Of a stretch of DNA of 64,000 nucleotides, positions 24,808 through 37,039 are shown one piece after another (within the stretch, counting starts at the first letter, position 1; every line of letters begins with the position of its first letter). Position numbers and translations under genes: made by a program. Source of the stretch: Paramacrobiotus metropolitanus (taxonomy: Eukaryota > Tardigrada > Eutardigrada > Parachela > Macrobiotidae); contig NW_026570232.1 of assembly GCF_019649055.1 (NCBI RefSeq), forward strand, positions 682,001 to 746,000, in the 5' to 3' direction. Below the pieces are notes generated by a model. The model was not told where the DNA came from. It did no database searches and saw only the letters and a list, made by a program, of their open reading frames with translations.

Positions 24808-27800
24808 TCACATGTGCCGGGTGTTGCCCATGTTGATGCCGTGCTGGTTGGCGCCTTTATTGGATCCATACTGTGTAACACAAACCTCATTATGCAAAGT
24901 TCGGTGTAAGGTTACGTATTTCGTATTTTTGTGTACAGAATTTGTTACGCTCTGTAGTACACAATGGAAAATAGATAAATATTAAATACAGTATGCTGGA
25001 AGAGCTCACTTGTAAGCTGATCATGCCGTCGCTTGCGCGGAGCTGCTCGTCTGTGAAGTTGCGCACATTCTTATCCGCTTCCTTCGGCCCAATACCTGGC
25101 TTTCCAAATTTGCTAGCCTGTAATTACATGCGAAGAATGCACTAGAGAACCGCGTTGGATCTACGGTTTACAAAGTAGTGGAAATTTTCGCAGAAATCTC
25201 GAGTGCTTCGCATTATCAACCACAACTGCGTTAAAATTTACCTTTCTGCCAAGAGATTCCAGGCATATAACAACAGCGTTCAAGTTTTGCCGTTCCCATA
25301 AATCCACGCTCTGAAACCGTTCATCAACGTTAATATCACCCTGACGTACACACAAGTTTACAATTACGAACAATTTAATTCATCCCTATAGGTACGAAGT
25401 GAATATTCATCCATTTTGCAAGTGCATACTGCTTTTTCCTTGAAGTAAGTACTGCACGGAGGATTTCTTATAAAGCAGCACAAGAACTATTCATATTATT
25501 CAGAAGCAAAACTGCGCAATGTGCGCAAAGTATTTTTTGATGACCAGCCAGTGGCTTTAATACTAGCCACTACATATATACTAAAACAAGTGCTAAAGAT
25601 TGTGAAACGACAGATTAATGCGTTCAGAGTTTTAAGCGTTTTGCTGAACTGCGACACGTATTATACAGAACATAGCAATTATATTTTAGCAAAACACAGT
25701 TTCAGAAAATCGTGAGCATTGTTAAGTTCGAGTACTGTATCTGTGCTACAAATATACTACTTCTGTAGTACTTTGTTTTGCTCGGACATGGTACGCTACA
25801 CTGTACATATCGCGACCACATTTACTATTTTTTTTTGTATTAATTTTTTTTGTACTGGTATTGTATTAATTGGCTGTGTTAAAATGACCTTTGGCATCGT
25901 GTCTTTTTATGACGAAGTCAGGTAGTAATAATCGCTGTAAATTCTTTACAAATTACCTGAAAGAGTTCTGGCGTAGGGACGCCCATGGCCGTGGCTGCAC
26001 GCGTGAAGTTATTGATGTTTTCCATGCATTTGAACGCCATTTTGCTCGTCTCGACTTTCTTCACACTTCCTGGTTGCAGCGCATTAGCCAAACTGTTTAT
26101 ATACAAATAACAACACTGCAGACAGCAGTCACTCATGCGTCCATGAATTATAGCACTTGCGAGCGTTCTTGTACACATTAAACGAGCAATTTAGTAGCTA
26201 ATACTGTTGAATAAAACAATCGCTGGTCATTTATCTGGCGCATAATCCATCTGCCGGCTTACTTGCACAAAACCACTCCGTCCTTCAGCGCTTCGTAGAA
26301 GTCTTCGGCCTTGCCGCTTGTGTTGACGCTGCCGGGTCCGAGTACGTCGTTTATCCATGCTAGCGCTTCCTCGGCACGGGTTTCGTCATACTTCCTTTGC
26401 AGCTGATAAAAAAATACACAATAGAAGTGCCAATCGATAATGGATAATTATGACTTGTGACTTATAATTACTTGTAATTATGACTTGTGCAAACTATAAT
26501 TAGCCTCTAAAATTAATTAAGTAACATTTTACAGTTTAATTTAAGGACGTGTGAAATACTAGAGCAGACAAAATATGCATTTGAGCATCACAGAAAAAAT
26601 CTGAGGCTGTCGAGGACAATTAGTACATTATTTATATTTACTTTTGTTAATGAAGCTTAAAAAAAGTTAATACTGAGCAAGCAGTAGAAAAGTATTACGT
26701 TAATGTGCGCATTATTAAAATATTAAAATCATTGTCATTTTACCAGTCTGTATGGTTTTGAAATAAAGTCAAGCATATTTTTTGCTTAAACCCATTAGGA
26801 TATTAAAATGCATCCTCGATATCGTGTTCCCAAAAAGATTGAGGGATGCTAGCAAAACTGCATTTGTGGCCGCACGTCAAGTTCAAAGGTTGAGTGCGGA
26901 TAGTAATAATAATATTAATACGATGATCAGCGTTATATTGTGGTTATTACCATATTCCAGCATTACGCCATTGATTGTCTGCTTATTACAATACTTGATA
27001 TGACTGCTTGTTCCGGCGCGTTGTCTGGGAGGTCGCTGCACTTCATATTGCCGCATACATAAATACGCTCATATAACACTGTGCCATCTCGGCATTTAAC
27101 GCATCATTGTCCGAGCGTGTAACGCTGTCATCGTAAAATTTTTTTAACGAACCAGGACTAAATTTCCAGGTAAGTAGGTACGAGCATTTGCAAAGCTGAC
27201 ACTGCTGTGACAACAAAAATGAATGTATTGCTTATTTTCCTAGGCAACTTTCAGTGGTATTCCCGTAGTAAGCGTAATGCCAACGGTTTTTTATAAAATA
27301 ATGTACGAATAATCGTATGTCGTCAATTTTTATAAAAGCGCAATAAAAGTATGAAAGGATGTAGCACATATTGTTCTTCACCGGGTTCTGATGCAAAAAA
27401 ATGGATTCTGTTTATACGTTTATGTACATGTTGGTAAACAACATACGTTATTGTTAAAATAGAACCTGTGCATCTTAAATTAGTCGTACATGAATCGTCT
27501 TGACATTTTTTTCTGCGCACCGGGTCCCGCCGGGATATATATTGTACACTTTGCTGTTTGTTATTCGAGCACAACAAATTCTCTTTGTTGACAAACGATT
27601 AAATGCTGGAAAAGCACATGTCGAATTCTACAGTTTGACAGAAGTATTTGGGGCGCTTTTCTGACCGACTGATTGATTGCTACATAGGCTTATCACTTTT
27701 TGACTCGCCGTCTCGATTCTGTTTGTTTTGCATATTGAGCGTCATTAGTTGAATAAAATAACAAAACTAAACACTTTTCAGACCTGACACGGAAATACGT

Positions 27801-30119
27801 ACATAGTCAGTGTGATGCCGGCTTGCACATCGACAGCACTGAAAAATGCCTTAAAAGATTCGGCACGGGCGGCATAATTGTTGAAGTTTTTTATAATTAG
27901 TACAAAAATATACGTACTTCTATATGTAAGTACAGCATATGAACTACACAACTAACAGATACTAGGTAAGTATTAACCCGCATTATTTACTGGTCAGAAA
28001 AATCCCTCCGCCAAGGGCTTAGGTTGCATCATTTTAAGTAAAACGAACGCACCATTACATGAAAGCTGTAAACAACAGTATGTCTATGGTTCTGCAAACA
28101 ACTACGTTTTGCCCCTAAAAAAATCTAAACTATTTACTGTACTCGTATATAGACTTGCATCGGGGAAGTCATATCCCGAAGTTTGCATATTTGCCCATCG
28201 TAATTTGCTAAGCACAGCACGAACAGCGATGCGTAAACAACTTATGGTTTGCCGGCTCGCAAAACGATCCGTGCTTTGTGACTGCTGCTCGTATTGTCGA
28301 TTCAGAGAGAGTATAGTAATCCGTAATATTCCACCGTAGCTTGACATTTTATCTCGTAGTAGGCAAACAAATGATATTGAGACAATATATGTTGGTGAAT
28401 AACTTGATCTGCTAATTAAGGAAGTATTATATAAATAATGTAAAATCTGCAACTACCTACTGTAGTACCTACAGATACGCTGTACTACGACTAGCAAACA
28501 ATGCATTCTTTTATGCCACCGCATATCACCATGGCAGGAAAACATTTAAGTTATTTCAGTTTATTCTGTACAGGCAGGCCAACGCCCTGTTCTGGTAAAT
28601 GCTTCTATAGTTCGAAATCGGCAAAAAGCCTTTCAAGCAGACGTTGCATTAAATCAAGCTGTACAAAAAGTGCGAATTAACATTTGTAATTCCAAAGAAA
28701 AGCCTTACCAAACTGGTTTATGTTGACAATCTGTAAAAGAAGACGACACACAGAACCGCCCAAAGATAGGAGTTCAAGCATGAGGTACAGACAGGCAATG
28801 TCAGTGCGCGCTTACAAAAAGAACATACCATTTGCACGCGCTGATTTGTCTAATAAATTATATTGCCACAGATTTTGCAACCAAAGCTTGCATCGATTTT
28901 CGTTTTGAATTATTCGTGCTTAAACCGCCATATATATTCTTAAAAACAAGCGCAGCAAACACTAAAAACTGAGAAAAGAAACAGTACATATGATTAATTC
29001 GAAAGAGTTTTTTGCTAGCACTACTTTATATTTCAGTCACAAAATGTAAAAACAGAATAACGCTTTCAAACATGTGCAGCTGAAAGATTTCATGTTTGAT
29101 TACGAAAGCATTTTTCAAAGTACTTACGCTGTAGTATACCAGTATTTTAGTTTGCTACTACTCTGTACATAAATTAATGTAAACAGGTCGCATCATACGA
29201 GCAGCGTACGACTGCTTTGCGATTCCGATTTTAAAATAAGCTGGTATAAGTCGATTTATTTAAGGTAAGTCTATCTACATAACGCGGTATCCAAAACGTG
29301 CATTTGCACTATTCACAGCGTCCTTACATTTTGTATAACAAGAAAATTATAAAATTTTTCTCTATCGTCCGTCTGTGCAGGATTGTAAGATAAATTCGTT
29401 TCTTTTGCTGCATACCTTCATTTTGATATTCGGAGCCAAACGCGCACTATGACTGCTCGTCATTATGCACACAATGAGGAATGATTTATGGGCAGATTCC
29501 AAAGTTTCTCACAGCGGACATGCTTAAAGAATTGTAATTTACATATGTAACAATTCTTATCTGTTTATCGTACACATCCTCCATCGAATCATACGATAAC
29601 AATTATTTGAGCAGCGAAGATAAGATATACATCCAGACACTTGACGTGTACACAAATGCAGCGATAACACTAAACGAAAAAGGTAACAATCTTCTAACAA
29701 TGCGACGATCGTTTTGACAGTTTCCCCACTTTCACGGCAAAACCTAACATTACCGTAGAATACTGCGCCCGCTATCACAAGCAGGCAAATTATATGTTCT
29801 CAGCTATTTTTGCACCATAACAAGAAAAAGTAGCAAGACTTGCCAGAAATACGGTTAACGAAATGTCACAGTGCAGTGTGCCGCAATGGATCATCCAACG
29901 CGAATTAACTTGTTTCTACCGGCAATTGACCACTATACGACATATTAGTGCACTGCATGGCGCTGGCCTAGAAAGTTGATATGGCACTCGACCAGTTTAA
30001 ACTTTAACACACCTGAAGCCGCAGTTTAAGTACGTTTTAAAATCGAAATATATTACCTTGTTGTGCGCCTCGGCAGCCAGACCGCTCTTTGTGGCACGGC
30101 CAGTATATGTTCCCGACAT
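24808..30119 (-). CDS. Transgelin / calponin-like muscle protein (MP20 type)
   Basis: Six exons on the minus strand: 30057-30119, 26263-26402, 25957-26092, 25242-25310, 25010-25117, 24808-24870. They total 579 nt and give 192 residues, the usual length for transgelin/MP20. The amino end MSGTYTGRATKSGLAAEAHN is followed by a single calponin-homology domain (KYDETRAEEALAWINDVLG, DGVVLCNLANALQPGS, MAFKCMENINNF, LFQSVDLWERQNL). One carboxyl-terminal calponin repeat (YGSNKGANQHGINMGNTRHM) ends at the stop. Such proteins bind actin and stabilise contractile filaments. Exon 4 could instead begin 30 bases earlier, adding ten residues, but the start used here restores the conserved FQxVDLxE. The first intron is 3,654 bp, far longer than the rest, and may contain muscle enhancers. 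Confidence 0.93.
26403..30056 (-). other. Long first intron of the transgelin-like gene
   Basis: This 3,654-bp intron separates the 21-codon first exon from the calponin-homology exons. It begins with GTAATA after AAG and ends with TATCAG before CTGCAA. It is AT-rich. I see no nested gene; open frames on either strand are short and unlike any family I know. A small imperfect tandem repeat (aattatgacttgtg) lies close to its acceptor end, near 26449-26484. Confidence 0.8.
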
Positions 30120-33025
30120 CGTGATTATATAAATAATTGATCAAGGTAAATCGCTTTTTTCGCGCGGGGGATACCGATAGGTATTTAGATAGATAGATGG
30201 CGGAAGAAATCAATAGAGGGACAATTAGCCTATACACACAATTGCGGTAAATAAAAACTGTACTGGCCAAACGTTAGTAAATCATTAACTGCATGCAGCG
30301 CCCACAGCCTACCAACACGTTGCAGAAGGGAGAGCAACAAAACGGTTGGCAATGAGTCACACAACAGCATATATATGACTGTATATAAAATTTTTGTCTT
30401 TATGATTACGCAGTAAAAGGTTACGCATCCGCACGGCGGAAAAATCTGATGGACTGCCTCGGTGCGCGTCTGCTGTTTGTGCGAGAATGCACTCGGAAAT
30501 GGTAGGTAGCGTTGGAGGTAGGTACTTGCGATAAGAGCCCGGCGATTCAAACTTTTGTTACGTTTCAAGTATGAACTTCAATAATTCAGTGGGCGGAAAT
30601 GCTGCTTCGTATATGATCGACGATGGACGGATGGATAGCTTACCGACCTTTATGATTTTGTCGTCTGTCGTCATACCTGTACAGTGCATTGGTTTAATTA
30701 TTTTATCGTTTACTTGCTGTTTTATTGCGAAGTATTCTGGTCTAATAATGTGAAGATATTTAGGAAATTAGTAAGATCTTCAATTTAGATGATGATTATT
30801 ATATGTCCTAACACCTAAGCAAGTTATTTCGCTAAAAATTCGTTGCTGTTAATAGCTAGCTATAGGTACGTTCCATAAATCTTCGCAAGTAAAGTAGAGG
30901 AGCGAAATACATAAAATTATCTGAATCTCGATTCACTATGTTTTGGCGGAACATTTTTCTGAACTCTCCGAATTTATGTAAAATAACCTGGTAAACACAC
31001 TTTCGGTTAATAATTGAAATCAACCGGCTGCAGACACAAGATCCAGCGCACGCATAATCAACTGTGAACCATCAAATCGTATAGCGAAACACTGTACTTA
31101 TAATATTAAAATTAATGCTATAAGAAATCACCGTAACAGAGCAATGCAGATTTTTTCAAGTAAAAAAATGCGGAATTGTCAGTCCATTGCTGTTCGTTGC
31201 ACAAGGAAAACACAGTACAAGCGGTACTTTCTTCTTCGCTCTAAAGGTCGGCAAATGGCAGAAGTTTCTTATTACAAAGTTTTGGGAGCTACTACTCATC
31301 GAAGCACTGTACTGTACTGTGAGCGGAAGCCTGCAGCTGGAGAATGATTCACATCCGGTTAAGAGCAGCGTCATCATATCGTCGATGTTTTGTCGGCAAT
31401 ATCAAAGCGCCGATAACGGACTCTTGCAGGCAGCCATATTCAACGAGCTTGTTGTCAACAGCTGATGCCCATTTTTATGAAAACAAATGAATCCTGAGGC
31501 TGCATTTTAAACTCCATATTATGCAGATAAAGGATTGCATTTGCCACAATCAAATGGTGCATATGTGCTTGTATGGGTCGGATACAACAATATTAAATCT
31601 GTACCTTTCCTCGGCCTATCGCACATGCGACCGTAGACGCTGCACTTCGCGGTGGAGTAGTTATCCAGATAAAGATAATATCATTAGATATACACCACCT
31701 AAAATCAAACTGGACACTATAACTATTAGACTGTTAGACCACTTATAAACTTTAAACACTTTCTAAGAGTTAACGTCGCGGAGTACCTAATAACATTTAC
31801 AAGTTAACAGATCCAATTTTGGGGGCTGTTGCAATTAAGCTTCTTATACTTACCAGAGTTATTAAACGGCAGATGCGTATGGCAAATTTAAGCTGATCTT
31901 AAATGATTTATAGCCTAATAATATTAATACTAAAAATGCGTTTAGATTCCAGACATCTATCGTACATAATAAGGTGCTAATTTGCAAAAGCTATATCACA
32001 ATAAATGCACAAGCCATACATGCAAAACTGCAAATTATAATTACCAAGTATACAATAATTATTATACCTTAAATTAATAAATTTAGACAATATAGAATAT
32101 TACTAGTTTGTGCATATTAAGCAGAAATCAGCAAAACTCTAGATTGCTCTAGGCGTCGCTTTTAAACAACAAACCTGACCGTGACCTTAACGTTATTGGT
32201 AAAAACGAAAGACAGCTATGTTGCTGCCGGCAATAGATTCGATTCTGATAGTTGACAGAGTTGCAGCACTAATGCCTTCGCGCATTGGGATAATGTTACT
32301 AAAGGCGCCAAAATTTCCCGTTTAAGCTTTACAAAACTGCAACAAAATTTCGATACATGTCGTGCCTGTAATTTTGTATACATGCGTCAGAACCTTGTTG
32401 TTATCTCTTTTAATTACTGAGCTTGGTTTTGACTGTATCTTCAGTTTTGTTCTGCAGCGGCTTTAATGCTTTTAAAAGCGTTACCAGGTTTTATTATTTA
32501 TTTTTTAGCTCGTGCAAGTTGCTGTTATTTCCGTCTAACAATCTGCACAATAAAAGTTCTCGTTCTTCTACGCCTCGCGATCGGGTAAGACCAGCCGGAT
32601 ACTTCGCGTATATACGCAACCTGAAATAATTAAGTACTGTACGTATTTTGCACGGTGATTCTCGAGATTTCCTTAACATTCAGCGTTAACACTAATTTTG
32701 AAAATTAGATTGCCGTATCCTTAAATGTTTTTTGATAAACAACAAACAAATTTTGCTGCGAAATTTTATATTTAGTTTGATCGAAATCTGGTAGTTTTGA
32801 ATTTGTAAAATGCTTGGTTAATACTGTGCACATCAACATCAACATTCTTAGCGGTGTGTGGAGTCTGTGGGTATAACTCATACTGCGCTAGATTTGTACC
32901 AAAAATGCTGCCCAACGCCTTCGACTTGTGCATGCTGACTGACATGTAGTGATTTAAAATACAGTTTTGAAATTCTGATTTTCCTTAACAGATGACCGGC
33001 TGTCCTGCAAAATCTACTGGAAGCC
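30120..33025. other. Intergenic region upstream of transgelin-like and GLUT copy 1
   Basis: Divergent interval holding the promoter of the minus-strand muscle gene and of the plus-strand transporter. One ATG frame of 60 codons (30571-30753) ends in a hydrophobic stretch, but nothing supports it as a gene. An overlapping set of frames at 31144-31465 is open on both strands, which argues for chance. No RNA gene seen. Confidence 0.5.
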
Positions 33026-34536
33026 ATGCCACCCGTCAACTCATCGCAGCGTCTCACGAGAAGCCTTCTCTTGGCAGTGTTTTCCGTTACCATCGGCACA
33101 TGGTATCCCCTCGGCTTCAGTCTAACCAACATCAACGCTCCGGAGGATGTCATCGTGCAATGGATGCGCACGGTCGAATGTCACCGTTCCCTCCACGCCA
33201 ACGCGGACGACTCAACCTTATGGTGCCGGCCGGCGTATTACAACGAAACACACCAGCTCCTGAAAGAGAACTTTGTCCTCAATTCCTTGTGGGCATTGGT
33301 CGGGTGTTCGCTGATCGTTGGCTGTTTTGTATCCATCTGGATTGCCAATTACATGATGGCGAGATTGGGCATGAAAGTCACCTTTTATATCTGCAATGCG
33401 GTGGTGGCGGTGGGCGTGGCATTGTGTGGATGCTGTGTCGTAGCGAAGTCGTATGCGTTGTTTATCATTGGACGGTTCGTGGTGGGCATGGGTCTTGGTG
33501 TCTCCATTTCCGCGGCCAGTATTTATATTGCAGAGATCAGTCCAGTGCGGCTGCGGGGCGCATTGGGAACAGTGCCATCGCTACTGTATGGCAGCGGAAT
33601 GTTGACAGCGGCAATTCTTGGTTTGCCGCAAATCTTGGGAAGCGAAGAGACATGGACCGGTTTATCGTGGTTTCTGTTTCTTCCGGTAATTCTGCATTTT
33701 GTTTCGCTTCCGTTTTGCCCTGAAAGTCCGCGGTATCTGCTACTGAATAAAAAAGACAAAGTCAATGGAGAAAAAGCCCTGCAATGGTTGCGGAAATCCG
33801 CGGATGTCAAAGAAGAAATCCGTTTGATCGAAAACGAAGGTCATGCCGCCGAAGATCAACCCATCGTCTCGGTGATTGGTCTGTTCAAAGACAGCTTCTG
33901 CGGCGCAATATTCTAATTTGTGTGGCGATTATTATTGACCAGCGGTTCACCGGCTATGTCGCCGTGTACACGTACTCGACGGCTATTTTCTCCAGCGTCG
34001 GATTGGCCAGACTGCAGTCCATGTACGGGACCATTGGACTAATGTTCGTACAAACCATGTCCGGTGTATCGGGCATGCTGTTGATGGACAAAGCGGGCAG
34101 GCGGAAACTGCTGATTGCTGGCAATATCGGGTGCACGTTGGCCATGGTGTTGCTAACGGTGTTCTCACTGTTGGTCAATCGCGGAGTCTGTCCACAGTGT
34201 CAGTGGGGTGGATTGGCTGCGGTGTTGGCGTTCATTATTCTGTTTGGTATCGGACCGGCGTCGGTTCCCTGGGTTCTGACGGCGGAAATGTTCGACAAAT
34301 CTTCGCGGTCGTCGGCCATGACAGTGGTGATGGCGTGCTGTCACGCGGCCGGAGGAACCGTCGCGGCGGTGTTCCCACTCATGATGACGTCGCTGGACGC
34401 GTGGACTTTTCTGGTTTTTGCCGGGATTATGACGGTGTTTACCGTGTTTTTCTGGTGGACGGTTGTGGAGACTAAGGGCAAAACATTTAGTGAGATACAA
34501 GCAATTTTATGGCAGAAATACAATAAGCAGGACTAA
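33026..34536 (+). CDS. SLC2/GLUT-type sugar transporter, tandem copy 1 (one-base frame break)
   Basis: Single-exon major facilitator superfamily transporter. Marks of SLC2 are NINAPEDVI after helix 1, RLRGALGT after helix 4, LPFCPESPRYLL before the central loop, DKAGRR between helices 8 and 9, GPASVPW in helix 10 and VETKGKTF at the end. The reading frame breaks once: about 33896-33900 reads GACAGCTTCTGCGG where the second copy has GACAGCTTTTTACGG, and one base less than needed is present. With that base counted the span is 504 codons, the same as copy 2. Several residues that contact glucose in human GLUT1 differ (Q161, Q283, N288, N317, N411), so the substrate may not be glucose. An AATAAA follows at 34681. 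It may be functional with an assembly error, or a young pseudogene. Confidence 0.9.
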
Positions 34537-34680
34537 TATAAGAAGTACGAGTAACACAAATAGCAGGATTGTGGTGCGTAACGGCTCGGATGTATGTATT
34601 GTACCATGCTGCTACTGCTGCTTGGTATAATGAAGAAGTGCAAAAATATCATAATGGCATTCGTGAATGACTGAACACCA

Positions 34681-34686
34681 AATAAA
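34681..34686 (+). promoter_or_regulatory. Polyadenylation signal of GLUT copy 1
   Basis: Canonical AATAAA 145 bases after the stop codon of the first transporter. Its presence supports that the gene is, or was recently, transcribed. Confidence 0.6.
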
Positions 34687-34710
34687 GTCTACTTTACTGG
34701 CTGGTTTATT

Positions 34711-35015
34711 TTTATGGTTATGAGTAACAATTTTATAACTTTCGGTTTTCTGGCTCTAGTGTACTCTGTGTATCTGTGTGCTCTAGTGGTGTTACCGTGT
34801 TTTAAGTACGAGTCCTGGAATCGTTTACAGTAAAATTAGTACCGTAATTTATAACTTTCTCGTTTTTATGTTTCCGATGCAGCATCATTTCTGCCGAATT
34901 ATTCTTTACTGAACGTAATGATTATGAGTAACAATTTTATAATTTTCGGTTTTCTGGCTGGTAGAGGGAGCAGTCGGCAGATATCTGTGTAACTAAAGTG
35001 TATACTCTAGTGGTG
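34711..35015. repeat. Imperfect direct repeat, period about 205 bp
   Basis: The block around 34718-34800 (ttatgagtaacaatttta, ttcggttttctggct, ctctagtggtg) recurs around 34923-35012 in the same order. In addition, tactgaacgtaatg occurs at about 34907 and again at about 35017. The matches are interrupted by indels, so the duplication is not recent. Confidence 0.65.
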
Positions 35016-37039
35016 TATACTGAACGTAATGAAACTCACTGTCAGAAAATGCGACGAACAAAAAAGTTAAGTCTTGGCAAACTGATATCTGTTAATATTA
35101 ATTTCACGTTTTTCTGTGGTCGGTCCCAGGTTTATGCTCAAGTTATAATTGGAGAAAAAATTGGCATGCAAAAGTTGTGCATGCTGGCACTGGGAGTACC
35201 ATTTTGCTTTTGGAGATCGTTATAAAATCTCGTTTACCAGAGAGATCATTTCTGCATCACGATTACTAAGCTAATATACGCACCTTTACAGAGTTGTTAC
35301 TGCGAATCTGTGACCGTTATATGTTTTTCTTAATCATAACATTATCGCTTGATCTCTCTTAATTATATGAGTCTCGCATGTTTATACATAGAAGTACTAA
35401 TACAAACTGTGCTTGCACATCTGCCTTATACTACGAGTAGTACTGATGGCAAAAATAGTTTTCGGTATAAAATTAAAAAGTACTTGTTTAATAGTCAACT
35501 TTTCATCAGTAAAGCTAAAACATCGCTGATTACACTTCCCGAAACATGTGGCCTAATCAGTAATCACAAAAACATTGAACCTGAATTGGCCGAAGTAAGT
35601 GTTGTTCGAATGACAGAGTTGAAGTTCGATGCTGATCCGCGCTGGCGAAAATTCTTCGTCGCCAGACCGTATATGTCACCTGTGTTTCGTGCCGTATCAT
35701 CTTCCAGAGACTGGTGACCAAGGACGAGGCTTCCGGTGCGTACGGTCCAAGCGTGTCCATGCGTACGGTCCAAAATGTCCGACACTTTTTGTCACTTTAT
35801 CGTGCCGGAAATTAATAGAACTGCAGAGCTGGTGTCCACCGGAGAAGCCGCTCTTATCGCTTACGTTTTAATTAACTGTTATTTTATCCCATAAGCCGGC
35901 AAATAAACAAACTGATGCCAATTTCTCCAATATAAAAACGCCAAACGAGCGGTTTCGAGAGAGGATACTCCGACATTGTCTTATATTGTAGATGATCGAA
36001 AAATACGGAACCTCTTTTTTAGTGGCGCAGCTGGGGCCTGAAACATGTATGTAATCAAACTAATCTATATTTTGCAGCGTTGGTGTTACGTTTTTTTGCA
36101 CACGTCAAAATATCACTTGCAACGAAACCCATCAACTTTCTGAATATGACAAAATCAACCCTTGTTACCGCACTACGTCGACGCACAAGTAAATCAGGGG
36201 ACAGATATATCTGCCAATCAGTGTTACCATAGGTATATATCAGTCATGTTAATCCCGATTAAAACTGTGCTAAATATCTGTACAATAAAAATACAGTCAC
36301 AAATATGACAACACTCGCATACCTAAGGAAGTAAACACTTTAAATCAACAATAAATTTTTTGCGGGTTTTGCGCTACAAATCCGATATCGTATACGGCAA
36401 GGTGTTCCTCCGGGTGAACATTCGACAACGGCCGTGACAGCTGATAGAATCGGTCAGATCTTTAATCATGCGCACAAAGGCGACAATTATGCTGTCGGCC
36501 GAGAAATATTAATTAACCCACGCGATTATATTGGCAAATTCTGTTTTCTGGTTAGCGTTCAGGTGTTAATCCACAAATGCATTACAACCACCATGTTATT
36601 AACTGGCACACGCGTGTTCATAAATCATTTCTTAAATTTTAATCCTTCGCGCCGCTGCTTCGGCAAACAATCAGTTCCCGGTAACGTGTGCTGATTGCCA
36701 CAGCATTTTTGAATATATAATGATATAATGCAAAGTTTCCACTTTCTTCCGACATTGAAAACGCTTTTAAGCTGAATAAGCGCGGTCATAGCGTGCCGAA
36801 CCTTTACAAGTGGTGCACATGTTGCTTAATGCGCAGCATAAACAATACCGGCGAATGATTCTTGTTGCAACGTATTTATGCGCCGACTGTTGACTGGATG
36901 TGTATATAATGAACAAAACCCTTTCCGGGTCAGTATTGTTGTGACAAGTTGACAAAGTGGCGGTTCTTGGATGTCTTTATCTAGCGGCTCAAAGCTGTGG
37001 CGACAAGAATCCGACTCCCTCGTGCAGCGCCACCACAAC

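Larger units (their letters stand above)
34537..37039. other. Spacer between the two GLUT copies
   Basis: Starts with the 3' UTR of copy 1 (AATAAA at 34681-34686). A pair of imperfect direct repeats follows: ttatgagtaacaatttta at 34718 and again at 34923, each leading into ttcggttttctggct, with related sequence for about 90 bp. A 122-codon frame at 35349-35717 begins only with a non-ATG codon and has no recognisable domain. The final 150 bp contain a TATA-like stretch (gtgtatataatg, near 36900) that may serve copy 2. Confidence 0.55.

Noticed and set aside
32992-33723. 243-codon plus-strand frame overlapping GLUT copy 1
   Set aside because: It is the other frame of the transporter, and its translation is rich in Gly, Arg and Cys with no membrane helices. 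The transporter frame has the conserved motifs.
33784-34536. Reading the second half of GLUT copy 1 as a separate gene
   Set aside because: It continues the same SLC2 protein after a one-base frame break and has no own promoter or start.
35349-35717. 122-codon plus-strand frame between the GLUT copies
   Set aside because: It starts only with a non-ATG codon, overlaps similar-length antisense frames and shows no recognisable domain.
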